From the NCBI RefSeq assembly GCF_007991335.1, contig NZ_BJYD01000005.1, positions 1 to 64,000 of the forward strand: 64,000 nucleotides of DNA. The letters run 5' to 3'. The position numbers and the translations under genes were made by a program. Every line of letters starts with the position of its first letter. Within the stretch, counting starts at the first letter, position 1. The notes beneath the pieces were generated by a model. The model was not told the DNA's origin. It worked only from the letters and a program-made list of their open reading frames with translations, and did not search any database. Below are positions 18,566 through 26,750 of the stretch, piece by piece. The DNA comes from Halobacillus faecis (GTDB lineage Bacteria; Bacillota; Bacilli; Bacillales; Halobacillaceae).

Positions 18566-19333
18566 TTAAAAAGGAAATTTGTTCAGCCACTGACCACCAT
18601 CAAGGGTGACAACTTCTCCATTCATATAAGAGGCTTCTTCAGATAGAATGAATTTCGCCAAACCTGCGATTTCCTCCGGTTTCCCTAGGCGGCCAAGGGG
18701 GACGGAAGCAAGGGTACGCTGGGCCGCTTTTTCCGATTGAAACAGTTTCTCCGCACCACCGGTCCGTTCGATCGGTCCAGGAGCGATGGCATTAGCACGA
18801 ATGCCGTATTTCGTTCCCCATTCGACGGCGAGTGTACGTGTCATCGTGAGCACCCCTGACTTTGCAGAAGCGGAATGGATGACGCCCGCGCCTGCATTCC
18901 AAGCGTAGGTGGCAACGATATTCAAAATCGATCCTTTGATCTCATTTTCAATCCAATACTTACCGACCGCCTGGCTGCAATAAAATGTTCCATTCAAGAC
19001 GATGTTGATGACAGAATTCCATCCGTTCGGAGACAACTCTTCTGCAGGTGCAATGAAATTACCAGCGGCATTATTGACGAGATGATCGATTCTTCCGAAG
19101 GCCTCCACGGTTTCTTTCACCATTCGCTCGGTATCTTCGACTTCACGGACGTCCATTTGAACCGTTAGGACATGATCTTCTTTTCCTGCTGCAATCTCCT
19201 TTTTGGCTTCTTCCAGCCTTTCCATATTCCGACCGGTAATCGCGACCTTCGCTCCTTCTTCTACAAACCTTTTTGCCATATGCAGTCCCATTCCACTGGA
19301 ACCACCTGTAACGATGACGACTTGATTTTCCAT
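18566..19333 (-). CDS. fadH: 2,4-dienoyl-CoA reductase, SDR type (FadH/YkuF)
   Basis: This 255-residue short-chain dehydrogenase has the NADP-binding TGGSSGMGLHMA motif, NNAAGNF, and the C-terminus GGQWLNKFPF, which is characteristic of B. subtilis FadH (YkuF, 254 residues). The catalytic region reads SASAKSG, so the usual SDR Tyr is Ser, as in the dienoyl-CoA reductase subgroup. It reduces 2,4-dienoyl-CoA in beta-oxidation of unsaturated fatty acids. ykuE lies next to it, divergently. Confidence 0.9.
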   Translation of the reverse strand: MENQVVIVTGGSSGMGLHMAKRFVEEGAKVAITGRNMERLEEAKKEIAAGKEDHVLTVQMDVREVEDTERMVKETVEAFGRIDHLVNNAAGNFIAPAEELSPNGWNSVINIVLNGTFYCSQAVGKYWIENEIKGSILNIVATYAWNAGAGVIHSASAKSGVLTMTRTLAVEWGTKYGIRANAIAPGPIERTGGAEKLFQSEKAAQRTLASVPLGRLGKPEEIAGLAKFILSEEASYMNGEVVTLDGGQWLNKFPF

Positions 19334-19481
19334 ATGTACAAACCTCCTCTTCTTGACTACTTAAGTAATTCAACAAGAACAAACTGAATACCTGTTCATT
19401 TTCAAAAGAAAGTATAAAAATTCGACGTAATCTTTCTTCCACCCATGTTATAATGGCGGAAGAATTCAGAGGAGAGACGTC

Positions 19482-20339
19482 ATGAAAATAACGAGAAGAA
19501 CCTTCATCAAACGTACACTAGCAAGTGCCGCCGCCTTGATCGGCCTCAATGCGTTCGGATATACGTATGCACGTTACATGGAACCGAATATGCTCGCCAT
19601 CCGCCGTCACGTTATCAAACACGGGAAGATCCCCTCGCATTTTCATAATTTCAAAGTTCTCCAGTTTTCTGACACCCACGTTGGCTTTCATTATGAATTG
19701 GATGATTTGGAGCGTCTCGTTGAAAAGATCAATGAAGAAGAAGCAGACCTCATTTTGTTTACGGGAGATCTTGTGGACGAACCGCACACCTACTCGTTTC
19801 CACCCCGCCTGATCCAAATACTGAAGCGTTTGGAAGCTAAGCAAGGAAAGTATTGGATCTATGGAAATCATGATCATGGTGGTTATGGAACGGAGAAGAT
19901 TCTTAATGTCATGGAGCAGAGTGGCTTTCAATTATTACAAAACGAACATACGCTCATTGAAAATGGATCCGCCTCCTTCACCCTTGCTGGTGTCGATGAC
20001 ATCATGCTGGGCCAACCTGATGTAGAACGAACACTCGAAAATGTTCCCAAGGATTCTTTTACCTTACTCATGGTTCATGAGCCTGATGTAGCGCTTGAAT
20101 ATCAGCACTACCCCGTGGATGTTCAATTATCCGGACACAGCCATGGCGGGCAGGTACAGGTCCCTTTTTTCGGCTACCTTGTCACACCTCCGTTTGCTGA
20201 GCATTTCGTCGAAGGACATTATCCATTAGCAAACGGATTCAATCTATATGTGAGCCGTGGCATCGGTACGACAAGACTGCCTTACCGGTTCTTGTGCCGT
20301 CCTGAATTTTCGGTGTTCCAATTAAAATCAACGCCATAA
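19482..20339 (+). CDS. ykuE: Tat-exported metallophosphoesterase (YkuE)
   Basis: This 285-residue protein has a twin-arginine signal (TRRTFIKRT followed by a hydrophobic stretch). Calcineurin-type metal-site motifs follow: FSDTHVG, FTGDLVDE, YGNHDHG, MVHEPD and SGHSHGGQ. B. subtilis YkuE is a Tat substrate that acts at the cell wall; the physiological substrate is unclear. Both the motifs and its position beside fadH match ykuE. AGGAGAG precedes the ATG. Confidence 0.92.
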   Translation: MKITRRTFIKRTLASAAALIGLNAFGYTYARYMEPNMLAIRRHVIKHGKIPSHFHNFKVLQFSDTHVGFHYELDDLERLVEKINEEEADLILFTGDLVDEPHTYSFPPRLIQILKRLEAKQGKYWIYGNHDHGGYGTEKILNVMEQSGFQLLQNEHTLIENGSASFTLAGVDDIMLGQPDVERTLENVPKDSFTLLMVHEPDVALEYQHYPVDVQLSGHSHGGQVQVPFFGYLVTPPFAEHFVEGHYPLANGFNLYVSRGIGTTRLPYRFLCRPEFSVFQLKSTP

Positions 20340-20441
20340 ACCAAATGGAACTCTTACATTTTTGTGACAGATAGAAAACAAGTCTGTCCTTTTGCCTTTG
20401 GAGTGGTACACTAAAGACAATTTAGAAAGTTGGAGGATCTC

Positions 20442-21002
20442 ATGAAACGAAGATTTTGGATCAGCATCATCATTCTCGTATCCATCACATCGGCCTGCGG
20501 GTCGAAGGATGTCGGAGAATTATCAGCTGTCAATCAACACGGAAAAGAGATAGCTGTGCCACAAGCCTACGCGGGAGAGTACTGGGTAGCGGATTTCATT
20601 TTCACCAACTGTGAAACCGTCTGTCCTCCGATGACAGGGAATATGGCCCGGCTGCAGGCACAATTAGAACAGGAAAATTTAGACGTTCAACTCGTCTCGG
20701 TCAGTGTAGATCCTGCGAACGACACCGAGGAAAAATTACTTTCTTTTGCCGAGAATTATCAGCCGAATTATGAGCAGTGGGACTTCCTTACCGGTTATTC
20801 TTTTCAGGAAGTGAAAGAATGGTCCATCAAATCATTTCAATCGCCCGTCAAGAAAATGGAAGATTCGGACCAGGTCGCTCACGGAACGAGTTTTTTCCTC
20901 GTCGATCCTGATGGAAACATTGCAGAAACTTACAGCGGGACGAAAGCTGAATCTGTAGAGAAAATCGTCGAAGATCTAAAAAAATATAAAAATGAATCCT
21001 AA
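20442..21002 (+). CDS. SCO1/SenC-type copper chaperone lipoprotein
   Basis: This protein of about 186 residues has a short signal peptide ending TSAC (lipobox Cys19) and a thioredoxin-like domain. The copper/redox site is complete: Cys57 and Cys61 in CETVC, and His147 in VAHGTSFF. Homologs (B. subtilis YpmQ/BsSco) assemble the CuA centre of cytochrome c oxidase. A TTG at 20430 extends the frame over the GGAGG ribosome site, so the ATG at 20442 is the start. Confidence 0.92.
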   Translation: MKRRFWISIIILVSITSACGSKDVGELSAVNQHGKEIAVPQAYAGEYWVADFIFTNCETVCPPMTGNMARLQAQLEQENLDVQLVSVSVDPANDTEEKLLSFAENYQPNYEQWDFLTGYSFQEVKEWSIKSFQSPVKKMEDSDQVAHGTSFFLVDPDGNIAETYSGTKAESVEKIVEDLKKYKNES

Positions 21003-21064
21003 TATTGTAAAATGTTGTAAATAGACAGAAATAGAGCTATACTTGGGTGGAAAGGAGATCATAG

Positions 21065-21535
21065 ATGAAAGACAATCAAATATCCAACCGCGAATTAGCC
21101 GAATCCCTATTCATCGTCAACCGGCATGCCAAAACAGCACCAGAACCGAGGCATCTGTATGACATTAAGAAGCATACGATTGACAAACTCCTAAATGAAA
21201 ACCGCGCCAAAAAGGTCGGACTCCATTTCTCCGACCATCCGAAATTCAGCCAGCAGCACTCGACCCTCCTCATTGAAGTTGGTGGTTACTATTTCCATGT
21301 TCCTGCGACAAAAAAAGACTTTCAAGAGTTGGAGCATTTAGGAAAAGTCGACCAGACCTACCGGAACCCAAAACCCAAATTATCACTGTCGAGAGCCAAA
21401 CGAACGCTTTATCATTACTTGGATTGGCAGCAGCCGAAAAAGCCTGCGTATTCCTTCCAGACGAGTTCTCAACCGAGTATGCTCGGCCAGCCGACAGGCA
21501 GCCCTTGGAACCAGCGCAGAAGAAGGCGCCCGTAA
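21065..21535 (+). CDS. ykyB: YkyB family protein
   Basis: This 156-residue cytosolic protein begins with a helical region (ELAESLFIVNRHAKTAPEPR) that matches my memory of B. subtilis YkyB, a protein of unknown function located between cheV and ykuC. The order here (fadH, ykuE, ykyB, cheV, patA) agrees. The last ~35 residues are low-complexity and end in a run of arginines. The ribosome site is AAAGGAG. Confidence 0.85.
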   Translation: MKDNQISNRELAESLFIVNRHAKTAPEPRHLYDIKKHTIDKLLNENRAKKVGLHFSDHPKFSQQHSTLLIEVGGYYFHVPATKKDFQELEHLGKVDQTYRNPKPKLSLSRAKRTLYHYLDWQQPKKPAYSFQTSSQPSMLGQPTGSPWNQRRRRRP

Positions 21536-21597
21536 ACCCTTTTCGAGGTTTCATTTCTTAATAAATAAGGAATGGACAAGAAGAGGAGGATGATAGA

Positions 21598-21807
21598 ATG
21601 CCAGTAAGTGAAGTCGAAGATTTTTTATATCATTTAAAGAAGTATATGGAATACACAACCGAAATGCGGGCTTCCTACGAACACCTTTCCGATCATCACA
21701 AAAATATCGTCGTGGAGTCATCACCGACAAAAGCTGGACCGGAAACATTGTCCAAGCATGCCTATGATTGGCACGATGAATTGTTTGAACGATTAAAGAA
21801 GGAATAA
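21598..21807 (+). CDS. Small hypothetical acidic protein
   Basis: This 69-residue helical protein (MPVSEVEDFLYHLKKYMEY) has many charged residues and no Cys or membrane segment. I do not recognise the family. A good AGGAGG ribosome site, an own terminator and clean spacing after ykyB support a real gene, probably co-transcribed with ykyB. Confidence 0.7.
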   Translation: MPVSEVEDFLYHLKKYMEYTTEMRASYEHLSDHHKNIVVESSPTKAGPETLSKHAYDWHDELFERLKKE

Positions 21808-21836
21808 AAAAATCCGCCACGGAGCGGATTTTTTTA
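21806..21836 (+). terminator. Terminator of the ykyB unit
   Basis: AAAATCCGC pairs with GCGGATTTT around a 6-base loop and is followed by a T run. It begins at the stop codon of the 69-residue gene. Confidence 0.85.
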
Positions 21837-21893
21837 TTCCTTCTTTTTTATACCTCGTATTCAATAATAGGCCACAAAAGCTCCCTATTGTGG

Positions 21894-22085
21894 CAAGACT
21901 CAGTTTCGAGATGTTTGTGTGAGTTTTGGGACTCCGGGAAAAGGTTCGCTTTCCATGGGGCGGGCGCTGAGTCTCCTCAGGCTATGCCTTCCGGGGTCTC
22001 ATCTGCCCCACACGTCCCATAGGAGTCTCACCGTTTCCCTCCGCCCCATTACCTAATAAGTCTCTCGAAACCACTTTCGGAATAA
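21894..22085 (+). repeat. Intergenic repeat, copy A
   Basis: A GC-rich unit of about 190 bases. It starts with the AAGACTCAGTTTCGAGA terminal motif and contains the blocks GGTTCGCTTTCC, TCCTCAGGCT, GGGGTCTCATCT, GGAGTCTCACC and TCTCGAAACCA. The same blocks occur in inverted order at 22365-22550. Its first ~65 bases match 29307-29375 in reverse. It has no coding potential. Similar GAGACCCC/GAGGCTCA elements are, from memory, common between genes in Bacillaceae. Confidence 0.75.
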
Positions 22086-22151
22086 GCTTCTTTTATACAC
22101 ATGTTAACTGGAAAAATCTACTTTTATGAAAGCTATGCCGTATGCGGAAAG

Positions 22152-22298
22152 CTTGTTATAGAGCGTTCTATGCTTATAACACCAGGCTAGAGAAAAGCCC
22201 CCTCCCACAATGATTGGTTTGCTTGCTATATTGTGAGTCAGGGGTGGTGGGAATCTTCCGGTTTCTCTAATGAAAAGCATAAAACGCTCTGTATCAAG
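22152..22298. other. Nested hairpin core between the inverted repeats
   Basis: Arms 22152-22175 and 22275-22298 are complementary at 21 of 24 positions. Inside, TAGAGAAA (22188-22195) pairs with TTTCTCTA (22262-22269). Inside that, CACAAT (22206-22211) pairs with ATTGTG (22230-22235), with C-rich and G-rich flanks that could extend the stem. Three co-axial stems in 147 bases suggest a folded RNA or a second mobile unit. No open frame covers it. Confidence 0.6.
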
Positions 22299-22364
22299 AT
22301 TTCATGGGTCAAATACTTAGGCATGGGCGTTTTTTAAGTCACCCCCAGCAAGCTGAATAGCGGA

Positions 22365-22550
22365 TTATTCAGGAAATGGTTTCGAGACACTGATATAAAG
22401 GGGCGGAGGGGAATGGTGAGACTCCTGCGGGAAAAGAGTGCTAGATGAGACCCCGCAAGGCGTCAGCCTGAGGAGGCTCATCGCGCTCCCGCGGAAAGCG
22501 AGCTATTCCCCGCAGCCCCCGCCCACTCAACAAAAATCTCAAAACGGAAA
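22365..22550 (-). repeat. Intergenic repeat, copy B (inverted)
   Basis: The reverse complement repeats the block order of copy A, including CTCGCTTTCC, TCCTCAGGCT, GGGGTCTCATCT, GGAGTCTCACC and TCTCGAAACCA. Substitutions are scattered, so the copies are old or separately acquired. With copy A it makes a 650-bp inverted repeat around the hairpin core. Confidence 0.75.
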
Positions 22551-22613
22551 CTCCAACAATTCTGCCATTTCCTTTATAAAAAGAACAGACATTCATTAAG
22601 AGCACCTGCTTTT

Positions 22614-23519
22614 TCAGAGGATGTGATGATCGATGATTTTTACGAGTTCAACGATTTCCGGTTTGGAAACTTGAGCATCGGCTCCTACAATTTCTCCTTT
22701 ATGACGAAGGTCGTCCGTGATCAGTGAGGAGAAGATGACAACTGGGAGCTTACTCAAATCGCTATGATTCTTTATTAAACGAGTAAAGTGGTGGCCGTCC
22801 ATGCGCGGCATTTCAATATCAGTGATAATCAACTGATATTCCTCTTCAATCGTTTTCCCTTCTTCTAATAAATCTTCCAAGTGTTTGAAGGCTTCTTTTC
22901 CATCCTCAAAGGAGATCGTATGTTCATAACCTGCTTCACTCAACGTTTCCTGAAGCATAGCCCGAAGCATGCCGGAATCTTCAGCAATCAGAATTTTCTT
23001 TTGTGAGCGGTCCCTTTGGCCCAGTTCACGCAGCTGCTCAGCGTTAATACTGGATTCAGGATTGATATCCGCCACTACCTTTTCAAAATCAAGCAGAAGC
23101 AGCATGTCGTTATCCATTTTGATGACCCCGGTGATTTGCGTTTCAAGTCCCTGATACATCTTATTCGGCTTCTCAATTTGTTCCCAGGATATCCGGTGAA
23201 TCTGTGTCACGGTATGTACGTGGAAGACGATTTTGGTCTTATTAAATTCTGCCAGAATAAACTTATCCTGCTTCGGGTTTTCTGAAGGTGGAAACCCTAG
23301 AGCATGGGCTACATCCACGACAGGGACGACTTCCCCTCGGATTTCGATGATCCCTTCCACCGATTTATGGGAATGAGGAATTTTTGTAACGGGTTGAGGG
23401 TTGAGAATTTCTTTTACTTTTATAACGTTGATTCCGAAACGGTTATGACCGATTCCGAATTCAACGATTTCCAATTCATTTGTTCCACTCTCGAGTAATA
23501 TGCCTTGATCCTGTTTCAT
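22614..23519 (-). CDS. cheV: Chemotaxis coupling protein CheV
   Basis: This 301-residue protein has a CheW domain (about residues 15-150, with EILNPQPVTKIPH and GIIEIRGEVVPVVDV) joined to a response-regulator receiver domain (about 172-300). The receiver has the acidic pair in IAEDSG, the phospho-acceptor Asp in IITDIEMPRMDG and a late Lys in VSKPE. It couples receptors to CheA and takes part in adaptation. A frame with 23 more residues exists, but GGAAGG selects the ATG at 23519. Adjacent ykyB and patA match B. subtilis order. Confidence 0.95.
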   Translation of the reverse strand: MKQDQGILLESGTNELEIVEFGIGHNRFGINVIKVKEILNPQPVTKIPHSHKSVEGIIEIRGEVVPVVDVAHALGFPPSENPKQDKFILAEFNKTKIVFHVHTVTQIHRISWEQIEKPNKMYQGLETQITGVIKMDNDMLLLLDFEKVVADINPESSINAEQLRELGQRDRSQKKILIAEDSGMLRAMLQETLSEAGYEHTISFEDGKEAFKHLEDLLEEGKTIEEEYQLIITDIEMPRMDGHHFTRLIKNHSDLSKLPVVIFSSLITDDLRHKGEIVGADAQVSKPEIVELVKIIDHHIL

Positions 23520-23555
23520 GAAGCATCGTCCTTCCTTTGATAGAATCCACTTTTT

Positions 23556-23581
23556 ATATCGTCTATCAGCCGTTAAATGTA
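23556..23581 (-). promoter_or_regulatory. Candidate sigma-D promoter of cheV
   Basis: On the minus strand TACA (23578-23581) is followed after 14 bases by GACGATAT (23556-23563), one mismatch from the sigma-D -10 GCCGATAT. It lies 37 bases ahead of the cheV start codon, as expected for a motility gene. Confidence 0.5.
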
Positions 23582-23646
23582 AAGCCATTGTCCTCGATTA
23601 CTACAAGGTTTTCAACTCTTTGGGAAATCAAAAGAAGCCTCGAGTC

Positions 23647-23688
23647 ATTCCCTTCCACCCCGTCCACTCAAAAAACATCCCAAAATCG
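23647..23688. repeat. Decayed fragment of the intergenic repeat
   Basis: About 40 bases resemble the right end of copy B: CCACTCAA, then CAAAA, and a preceding ATTCCC block occur in the same order with small changes. It lies directly upstream of cheV. Confidence 0.45.
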
Positions 23689-23729
23689 TTTTTTTAAGAA
23701 TGCTGCTTTAAAAACGAAGAGCACAAAAA

Positions 23730-23756
23730 AAAAAGAGCGGGAGACCCGCTCTTTTT
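23730..23756 (-). terminator. Terminator of the 66-residue membrane protein gene
   Basis: AAAAAGAGCGGG pairs with CCCGCTCTTTTT around a 3-base loop. It overlaps the stop of the minus-strand gene. Confidence 0.85.
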
Positions 23757-23956
23757 TAATCGTTTCTAATAATGAGATATACAATCAGCCCGACTAAGGG
23801 GAAGAATAATGTACCGATAAGGACAACGAGACTGTAGGCCGTACTTCTGCCTTTGCGGACAGAATCCCGATACGCCCATACACTCGTGATGATATTCAAT
23901 ACCAACAACCCGACCCCGAAGACCAGGATAGTTAGAAATAAGATGCCGATTTCCAT
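23756..23956 (-). CDS. Small two-helix membrane protein
   Basis: This 66-residue protein has two hydrophobic helices (about residues 4-26 and 42-63) joined by a basic loop, YRDSVRKGRSTA. The pattern resembles the N-terminal membrane hairpin of phospholipase D-like proteins (PLDc_N), but no catalytic domain follows. It has a strong AGAGGAGG ribosome site and its own terminator. Function unknown. Confidence 0.7.
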   Translation of the reverse strand: MEIGILFLTILVFGVGLLVLNIITSVWAYRDSVRKGRSTAYSLVVLIGTLFFPLVGLIVYLIIRND

Positions 23957-24019
23957 GATGTTCCTCCTCTATTCCCGTTTCTAATTTATTCTACGAATAA
24001 GAAAAGAGAAGGTTTCAAA

Positions 24020-24427
24020 TCAGGCTGCTTTTCTTTTGCTTCTTTTCGATAAGCGAGCATAGAGCTTACGCATCCACCTCATGGTTACGTACACTAGGCC
24101 GAAGCTGCTGATGGCAAGAAGGCAGACAGACCAGTAGGAAGCGGGCAGTGTCGAGGTCGTGTCCGACATGGCGTAACGATCGACAAGCTGAAGAAAAACC
24201 AGGGCTAGAAGAGTGCTTGTTACATAACTTGATAAGGTCTTCCAATGATTCAGCATCATCCATTCGATGACTGGTTTGACGACCCACATCAGGGACAGCA
24301 TGAATAGAAAGACGAGCGAGAATTGAACATACTCAGGCTTCAGCCCGAAAACATCCAATAGATCGTGATCAAGCCAGCTTATGGTCTCATCTAAAAACGA
24401 AGGATCGAACCAATCCATAATATTCAT
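24020..24427 (-). CDS. Hypothetical membrane protein
   Basis: This 135-residue protein has three or four hydrophobic helices (about residues 34-58, 66-88 and 96-116) and a strongly basic tail ending SKRSKRKAA. I do not recognise the family. AAGGAGCGG lies just upstream of the ATG. It stands 63 bases from the next gene downstream, so it may share a transcript with it. Confidence 0.65.
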   Translation of the reverse strand: MNIMDWFDPSFLDETISWLDHDLLDVFGLKPEYVQFSLVFLFMLSLMWVVKPVIEWMMLNHWKTLSSYVTSTLLALVFLQLVDRYAMSDTTSTLPASYWSVCLLAISSFGLVYVTMRWMRKLYARLSKRSKRKAA

Positions 24428-24486
24428 CTTCTACCGCTCCTTGTTCTTTTTTTACCATTATGAACAAGGAGCGTAAGGAATAAACT

Positions 24487-25191
24487 TCACGCCTCTAAAA
24501 GCTGTGGGTGTTTGCTTTTCAGCCACTTTAACCCTTCCCGGCGGCTCAACGGACGGACTTCCTCCCTCTCGAGATAGTCCACAACCGCACGCGGATCGGT
24601 TTTGCTGTATTCGCGAAGCGCCCATCCGATCGCTTTTTCAATGAAGAATTCTTTTTCATGCTTGAGGGCATCTATCGTTTCGAAAAGGAGAGGAGCATCT
24701 GTCTTTTCTTTATATTTCAACTGATGCAGGACGCTCGAACGTCTGATCCATAGGTGATCAGACTCTCTCCACTCTTCTGTGTAGGGGCACAGCTTATCTT
24801 CGTATCGAAGAAAATATCCGCCACACAACGTAGATGCAATCATATCGACCGTGTCCCACCACGGTTTCGTCATAAGCAATTGTTTGTATGTATCGATGCT
24901 GTGTTCTGGAGCTTTTTTGATCCCTTTTTCAAGAAAAGCAAGAGCAGCGTAGTGACATTCTCTCTCCGACTTTTCAAAAAGCAGCACTGCCGCTTCCAGG
25001 CGCTCGTCTTCCGTGATATCTTTGTATTCTTTCAGCAAAGGTGCGAGGATGCGTTTCCGATCTGGGGCCTTAATTCCGAAAAAAGGAAAATGATTCTTCA
25101 TGTAATTCTCCATAGGAATTTGTTGGTCTTCATTTCTATGTTTTTGTAATGCGGTCGTCACGTTCTCACATAATTCAGCAGCTCTGTTCAT
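24487..25191 (-). CDS. DNA alkylation repair protein, AlkD type
   Basis: This 234-residue all-helical HEAT-repeat glycosylase has MENYMKNHFPFFGIKAPDRK at the N-terminus, KPWWDTVDMI near residue 110 with the conserved Trp-Trp and catalytic Asp, and IGWALREYSKTDP near 190. AlkD excises positively charged alkylated bases without flipping them. Its ATG overlaps the stop of the frameshifted membrane gene (ATGA), so the two are translationally coupled. Confidence 0.88.
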   Translation of the reverse strand: MNRAAELCENVTTALQKHRNEDQQIPMENYMKNHFPFFGIKAPDRKRILAPLLKEYKDITEDERLEAAVLLFEKSERECHYAALAFLEKGIKKAPEHSIDTYKQLLMTKPWWDTVDMIASTLCGGYFLRYEDKLCPYTEEWRESDHLWIRRSSVLHQLKYKEKTDAPLLFETIDALKHEKEFFIEKAIGWALREYSKTDPRAVVDYLEREEVRPLSRREGLKWLKSKHPQLLEA

Positions 25192-25522
25192 ACATTCTCC
25201 TCCGTTTCTTTAAAAAGGCGTACGCCGACGATCAGGCAAAGAATCGATACACACCATACAAAGGCAGCCGTCCAAAGATGAAAAGACATCGCAGCTAATG
25301 CCATCGATTGAAGTTCATACTGAGAAGCCTGGGGCGCAGTGATCGAAGTGCCCATACCAGAGAAGCCATGGAAAAGAAAAGATGAGCAACCACCCAGCCA
25401 TAAGGGCGCTTGTCCTCTTTTCCCTTCATCAGGAAAAAGAGGATGGTAAAAGCCATAAAGCTAACAGCGATAATGTACGCCATCATCAACTCCGCTTCCT
25501 GCTTAAACAAAGAGGCCATCAT
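25188..25522 (-). pseudogene. Small membrane protein gene with a frameshift
   Basis: The frame from 25522 encodes a helix-rich protein up to GWVVAHLFF and then ends in a non-membrane tail. Shifting by -1 within the tract CTTTTCTTTTCC (about 25372-25383) restores a continuous sequence, HGFSGMGTSITAPQ and then WTAAFVWCVSILCLIVGVRL. That frame stops at 25188 in an ATGA overlap with alkD. Both ends therefore fit an operon (patatin gene, this gene, alkD), and the intact product would have about 110 residues with three helices. The break may be a real mutation or a sequencing error at a T-rich tract. Confidence 0.7.
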
Positions 25523-26376
25523 CCTCCCACTTGCAAAAACCGTTCCAGTCTTGTTGCGTGGGCCTCCGCTTCTTCATATCCTTGAGCATACAGGTCGTGC
25601 AGACGGTCACGATTCCTTTCGATTCTGCTCACTTTCAAAGGCTTTAACGGACGAATGACGAACGCATCTCCGTTTTGTTCCGCTTCCTTCACTTTTTGCA
25701 ATTGCTGATTATAACGAAGGTGCCTATCAAGCAGGGCTTTCGCGAAGAGCGGAAACTTTTTGTACTTCCGGTTGAAATACCAGCCGGCTTTCATTCTACC
25801 TTTGATGTATCCATCGTTGCGTGTAAGCACCACGACATGCTTTTTGTTCCCATCCCGCTCTGAAGCCTGCATCGGTATAGGGTCGGCAATCCCTCCATCC
25901 ATCAACTCCCGACCATCATACTGAATACTTGGGGCGACCATCGGTAAAGAGCTCGAAGCGCGTATGACTTTCAAAAGACTCTCCCTGTCGGGGAAGCGGT
26001 CGTAAAAGACAGGTTCTCCCGTGTTCATATCTGTAGTCCCCACGACAAAACGCGTTTTTTGCTGAAGGAACGTGTCATAATCGAACGGAACAAGTTGATT
26101 GGGAAGCTTATCAAATATGAAATCCATTCCAAACAACTGCCGTTTTGTAATCATCCGCTTGTACGATATGTATTCTGGATGCGCTCCGTACTCAACAATC
26201 ACTTCGTAGTTCCTTCCCCGCTGTCTCGCAACATAAGAGCTGCCATTGCATGCTCCCGCTGATGCTCCGACCACATAGGGGATGTGAATATCTTCATCAA
26301 GAAAGAAATCAAGTACGCCCGCGGTATAGGCGCCTCTCATCCCGCCACCTTCAAGAACTAAACCGACTTCATCCAT
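25519..26376 (-). CDS. Patatin-like phospholipase
   Basis: This protein of about 285 residues has the patatin oxyanion loop EGGGMRGAYTAG, the nucleophile elbow GASAG (near residue 45) and the Asp of the catalytic dyad in DGGIADP. It should be a cytosolic or membrane-associated lipid acyl hydrolase. The GTG at 26400 lies upstream of the AAGGAAGGTG ribosome site, so the ATG at 26376 is used. It is the first gene of the patatin-membrane protein-alkD group. Confidence 0.9.
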   Translation of the reverse strand: MDEVGLVLEGGGMRGAYTAGVLDFFLDEDIHIPYVVGASAGACNGSSYVARQRGRNYEVIVEYGAHPEYISYKRMITKRQLFGMDFIFDKLPNQLVPFDYDTFLQQKTRFVVGTTDMNTGEPVFYDRFPDRESLLKVIRASSSLPMVAPSIQYDGRELMDGGIADPIPMQASERDGNKKHVVVLTRNDGYIKGRMKAGWYFNRKYKKFPLFAKALLDRHLRYNQQLQKVKEAEQNGDAFVIRPLKPLKVSRIERNRDRLHDLYAQGYEEAEAHATRLERFLQVGG

Positions 26377-26445
26377 GGGATTGAACACCTTCCTTTTCAC
26401 ATTTGGTTCGTTTATCTATATTTTGCCATGTTCTCTTAGAAAAGT

Positions 26446-26478
26446 AAAAAAGCAACCCCTTCTATGCGGTTGCTTTTT
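26446..26478 (-). terminator. Terminator of the FbpB-like gene
   Basis: AAAAAGCAACC pairs with GGTTGCTTTTT, 13 bases after the stop codon on the minus strand. Confidence 0.9.
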
Positions 26479-26490
26479 CGTGTGATATCA

Positions 26491-26640
26491 TCAGTTTACA
26501 TAAGCATCGGAATCGTTTTTTCTTGTATGTTTTTCATCTATTTGACGTTCGATTTTTTCGATTGCTTCCTGATCGTTTAACAATTGTCGCTTGTTACGAT
26601 CCACTAAGTCTTCAAAGGAAATACGTTTGTGACTTCTCAT
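26491..26640 (-). CDS. FbpB-family small basic protein
   Basis: This 49-residue protein (MRSHKRISFEDLVDRNKRQL at the start) is basic and helical and matches the FbpB family pattern, with ISFEDLV, NKRQLLND and IEKIERQIDEKH. B. subtilis FbpB acts with the FsrA small RNA in iron sparing. No Fur box is visible upstream here, so iron control is not shown. AAAGGAG lies 7 bases before the ATG, and an extended -10 (TGTTATAAT) lies further upstream. Confidence 0.85.
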   Translation of the reverse strand: MRSHKRISFEDLVDRNKRQLLNDQEAIEKIERQIDEKHTRKNDSDAYVN

Positions 26641-26750
26641 TATACAACTCCTTTCATAGGCTTATTCTAAATTATAACAAAATTCAACAAATTTCAGATA
26701 TTAATTGTTTGAACATTTTGTTAACTTTATGTAAATAAGGAGACTTCGCT

